A stretch of 64,000 bases of DNA. It comes from Bacteroides gallinarum DSM 18171 = JCM 13658 (GTDB taxonomy: Bacteria; Bacteroidota; Bacteroidia; Bacteroidales; Bacteroidaceae). This document shows, one piece after another, positions 61,621 through 64,000 of this stretch. Numbering within the stretch: position 1 is the stretch's first letter; each line of letters opens with the position of its first letter. Under the pieces are notes generated by a model, which was not told the origin of the DNA, searched no databases, and worked only from the letters and a program-made list of their open reading frames with translations. The stretch spans positions 62,001 through 126,000 of the forward strand of contig NZ_KB894118.1 in assembly GCF_000374365.1 (NCBI RefSeq), in the 5' to 3' direction. A program made the position numbers and the translations under genes.

Positions 61621-64000
61621 TTAGAATTGAAGGTCGATTCCCACTGTGAATACTTTGCTCTTAGGATAAGCTCCCCAGTCCAAACCCGGCATCATCGGGT
61701 TGTTCAGGCTGTTTACTTCCGGGTCGTAGCCGCTGTAATTGTTCAGACAGAACAGGTTCTGGCCGGTTACGTATACGCGGAGCCTGGAAGCATGGAATTT
61801 GCTTGTCCATTTCTTCGGCAGGGTGTATCCCAGTGTCAGGTTTTTCAGGCGCAGGAATGAACCATCCTCTACAAAACGCGAATACACGTCGTTCGTGATG
61901 TAACCTCTGTAAGAAGGTACTAAGTTGGATGCGTTGGTGGGGCTCCAGCGGTCTGCCACCTCGGCAAGCATGTTACGGCGTCCGCTGCGGCTTTGTGTGG
62001 CATACAAACGGGTAGCGTTGTAGATGTCGTTGCCGTAGTTGAACTGGAACATGATGCTCAGGTCGAAACCTTTGTATTCGAACGTATTGGTGATACCGCC
62101 GAACCACTTCGGCATGGCGTTACCGATTACGGTACGGTCGTTGGTGGTGATATCGCCGTCGCCGTCCTGGTCTTTATATTTCACGGCTCCCGGAACGGCT
62201 CCGTTCTGCGCACCTTTCTCACCGGTGTTGTAACGTGTATTGTTGGTAATGCCGGGTTTTAACACCAGGTTGCCGTTCGTGTCGGTATAGAAATCATCGT
62301 ACTGGTAAATGCCGTCGAACTCGTAACCGTATATCAAACCTAAGGATTCGCCCACTTTGGCGATGTAGTCGTAACCGGTGAAGTTGCTGTCGAAGCCGGA
62401 GCGTGCATACATATGGCTTGCGCCGTCTGCCAATGCTTTCAATTCATTCCGGATAAACGAAATGTTGAAGTTGGTATTCCAAGTGAAGTCCCTGGTCTGT
62501 ATGTTGGTAGAGGTCAAGCTCAGTTCGATACCTTTGTTTTGAATCTTACCGATGTTCTGCCATTGCGAGGTGAAACCGGTGGCTTGTGCCAGCGATTGTG
62601 CCAGCAGCAGGTCTTTGGTGTTCTTGATAAAGAAGTCGGCGGTTACGTTCAACCGGTTATCGAAGAAGCCTAAATCGAGACCTAAGTTGACCGAGCTGGA
62701 ACCTTCCCATTTAAGGTTGGAGTTTTTCAGTTGCTTCGGTGTAAGCACGGTTACCGTGTTGTTGCCGATACCGTATTTGCTGTTCGTGTACAAGTCCATA
62801 GAGAGGTAATTGCTGATGCGGTCGTTACCCACGATACCCCAGCCGAAACGGACTTTGAAGTTGGAAATCCATTTGATGTCTTTCATAAACGCTTCTTCTG
62901 ATACGCGCCATGCGGCAGAGAACGAAGGGAAGAAACCCCATTTGTTCTTGTTGGAGAATACGGTGGAGCCGTCGGTACGTACGGTTGCCGTCAGTAAGTA
63001 ACGGTTATCGTAGTTGTAGTTGGCACGGGCGAAGAAAGAAAGCAGGGTCTTGTCATAATAGTCGCTGTTCACCTTGCTTGGAGTGGCTCCGAGCCCCAGG
63101 TTATCGTTGCCCAGGTTGTCGAACGGGAAGTCCATGGCTTCGCCGAGCAGGTACTCGCTGCTTCTGAAGGAGACTTCGTGCGCTACCATTACATCGTAGT
63201 TGTGCTTTTTTATCTTGTCTTTCCATGTCAGTGTATTGGTGTTGGTCCAACGGACGTCGCGTCCCATTTGTGTACGTCCGTAGGGCTTTTGGCCGTTGCG
63301 GTAGGCTTCTTTCGAACCGTCTCTGTAGAATATGTCCGTACGGTTGTTGGTCGTGTTGTAAGAACCGCTGGTCTTGAATGTCAGACCTTTGATGATTTGC
63401 CAGTTCACAGCGGCGTTAGCCGACCACATTTCGGCGCGTTTGTCGTTCGTTACGGATTCCGCCTGTTTCACGGGGTTCACCTGTGCCAGACTTTCGCCGG
63501 AGCTGAGCATTTCGGGGTCGATAGCCGATTCCAGAAGTTCTTCGTTAGTCATTTTCAAACCGCCCGTGGGACGTGCGCTCAATATCTGTGCCAGCATGTT
63601 GAAACGTCCGGAGTCGCCGGATGTACCCACACCTTTACGGTTGGTCATGGCATAGTTTACGGTCAGGTTGAAAGAGACTTTTTTGTTTATTTTCTGGTCG
63701 AGGCGGAACTTGGCGGTAGTTCTGTCGAAGCCGCTGTTCTTGAAGATACCATTTTCTACATAGCGCGAGAGCGAACCGTTGTATTTGGTGTTGTCCGTAC
63801 CTCCCATAATGCTTATGTTGTGGTCTTGCGACCAGGTGGGGTTGAATGTCTCGCCCTGCCAGTCTACTCCGGTTACGCCGATGTAGTCGTCGAGTGTCTG
63901 GTATTTATAAGGATTACCGTTTTCATCGTTTTCAGCTTTGAAGTAAGTGCCGCTGTAGTTCTCGTTGACTTCTCCTTGTAGTTTTACGAACTCGTACGGA
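61621..64000 (-). CDS. SusC-family TonB-dependent transporter (heparan-sulfate locus), 5' end cut by window
   Basis: About 793 codons are visible; the frame is open to base 64000, so the N-terminus, carboxypeptidase-like domain and most of the plug are outside the window. The Met at 63807 is internal (the frame ahead of it reads GETFNPTWSQDHNISIMGGT), as the phrase WSQDHNISIMGGTDNTKY is a usual SusC stretch. The visible part is the beta-barrel, including FRVRFGWGIVGNDRISNYL-like strands and the end YPKSKVFTVGIDLQF. It imports the glycan fragments held by the SusD 19 bp downstream. Confidence 0.95.
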   Translation of the reverse strand, partial: PYEFVKLQGEVNENYSGTYFKAENDENGNPYKYQTLDDYIGVTGVDWQGETFNPTWSQDHNISIMGGTDNTKYNGSLSRYVENGIFKNSGFDRTTAKFRLDQKINKKVSFNLTVNYAMTNRKGVGTSGDSGRFNMLAQILSARPTGGLKMTNEELLESAIDPEMLSSGESLAQVNPVKQAESVTNDKRAEMWSANAAVNWQIIKGLTFKTSGSYNTTNNRTDIFYRDGSKEAYRNGQKPYGRTQMGRDVRWTNTNTLTWKDKIKKHNYDVMVAHEVSFRSSEYLLGEAMDFPFDNLGNDNLGLGATPSKVNSDYYDKTLLSFFARANYNYDNRYLLTATVRTDGSTVFSNKNKWGFFPSFSAAWRVSEEAFMKDIKWISNFKVRFGWGIVGNDRISNYLSMDLYTNSKYGIGNNTVTVLTPKQLKNSNLKWEGSSSVNLGLDLGFFDNRLNVTADFFIKNTKDLLLAQSLAQATGFTSQWQNIGKIQNKGIELSLTSTNIQTRDFTWNTNFNISFIRNELKALADGASHMYARSGFDSNFTGYDYIAKVGESLGLIYGYEFDGIYQYDDFYTDTNGNLVLKPGITNNTRYNTGEKGAQNGAVPGAVKYKDQDGDGDITTNDRTVIGNAMPKWFGGITNTFEYKGFDLSIMFQFNYGNDIYNATRLYATQSRSGRRNMLAEVADRWSPTNASNLVPSYRGYITNDVYSRFVEDGSFLRLKNLTLGYTLPKKWTSKFHASRLRVYVTGQNLFCLNNYSGYDPEVNSLNNPMMPGLDWGAYPKSKVFTVGIDLQF

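Noticed and set aside
1..64000. tRNA or rRNA genes and riboswitches
   Set aside because: No cloverleaf with a GGTTCGAATCC-type T arm, no rRNA-like stretch and no recognisable riboswitch core was noticed on either strand by eye; a covariance-model scan would be needed to be certain.

Overview
The window is 64 kb of a chromosome from a member of the Bacteroidales, most likely the genus Bacteroides; the species cannot be fixed from the sequence alone. The evidence is four SusC/SusD outer-membrane pairs, many lipoproteins with an N-terminal Cys lipobox, a Bacteroides-type ECF sigma/FecR pair, BACON domains, promoter-like TAnnTTTG boxes and a heparin/heparan-sulfate utilisation locus laid out like the one in B. 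thetaiotaomicron. No rRNA, tRNA, integrase, transposase or CRISPR array was seen.

Layout. 1-2.5 kb (+): the end of a subtilisin-like protease, then xseA-xseB. 2.65-15.1 kb (+): a self-regulated SusCD locus with an ECF sigma factor, a FecR anti-sigma factor, a SusC carrying an STN signalling domain, SusD, an HEXXH zinc metallohydrolase lipoprotein and four more surface lipoproteins. 15.1-16.0 kb: non-coding, with a terminator, an array of 23-bp dyad repeats and a low-complexity leader. 16.0-22.8 kb (+): housekeeping genes (ilvE, an MBL-fold hydrolase, trmB, mrp/apbC after a 54-bp minisatellite), a GH109 gene with an internal TGA, and an SGNH hydrolase. 22.9-38.3 kb (-): a nine-gene operon, read SusC, SusD, four further lipoproteins (two with leucine-rich repeats), a subtilisin-like protease lipoprotein, a DUF1573 protein and a lipocalin-like lipoprotein. 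It encodes no carbohydrate-active enzyme, so its substrate may be protein. 38.7-40.7 kb (+): a lone lipoprotein.

41.0-43.1 kb is a small accessory cassette: a two-part Schlafen AlbA_2/RecG-like gene broken inside an 11-bp tandem repeat, a small unknown gene, and the tail of an AbiEi-like antitoxin. Related 20-23-bp repeat arrays lie on both sides of it. 43.3-49.1 kb (-): SusC, SusD and an NPP-type phosphodiesterase. 49.4-50.3 kb (+): an EamA transporter. 50.3-50.6 kb: a large nested inverted repeat. 50.6-64 kb (-): the heparin/heparan-sulfate locus, read SusC (cut by the window end), SusD, GH88 unsaturated glucuronyl hydrolase, PL12 heparinase, Ser-type sulfatase, a DUF3604/PHP-like protein, a ROK sugar kinase and an MFS sugar permease. 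This gives a plausible path from surface binding and import through periplasmic lysis, desulfation and unsaturated-uronate removal to inner-membrane uptake and phosphorylation.

The observations most worth following are the probable phase-variable switch in the AlbA_2 gene (removing one 22-bp period joins it to its winged-helix C-terminal domain), the SusCD-LRR-protease operon, the several intergenic arrays with a 22-23-bp period, and the in-frame nonsense codon in the GH109 gene.
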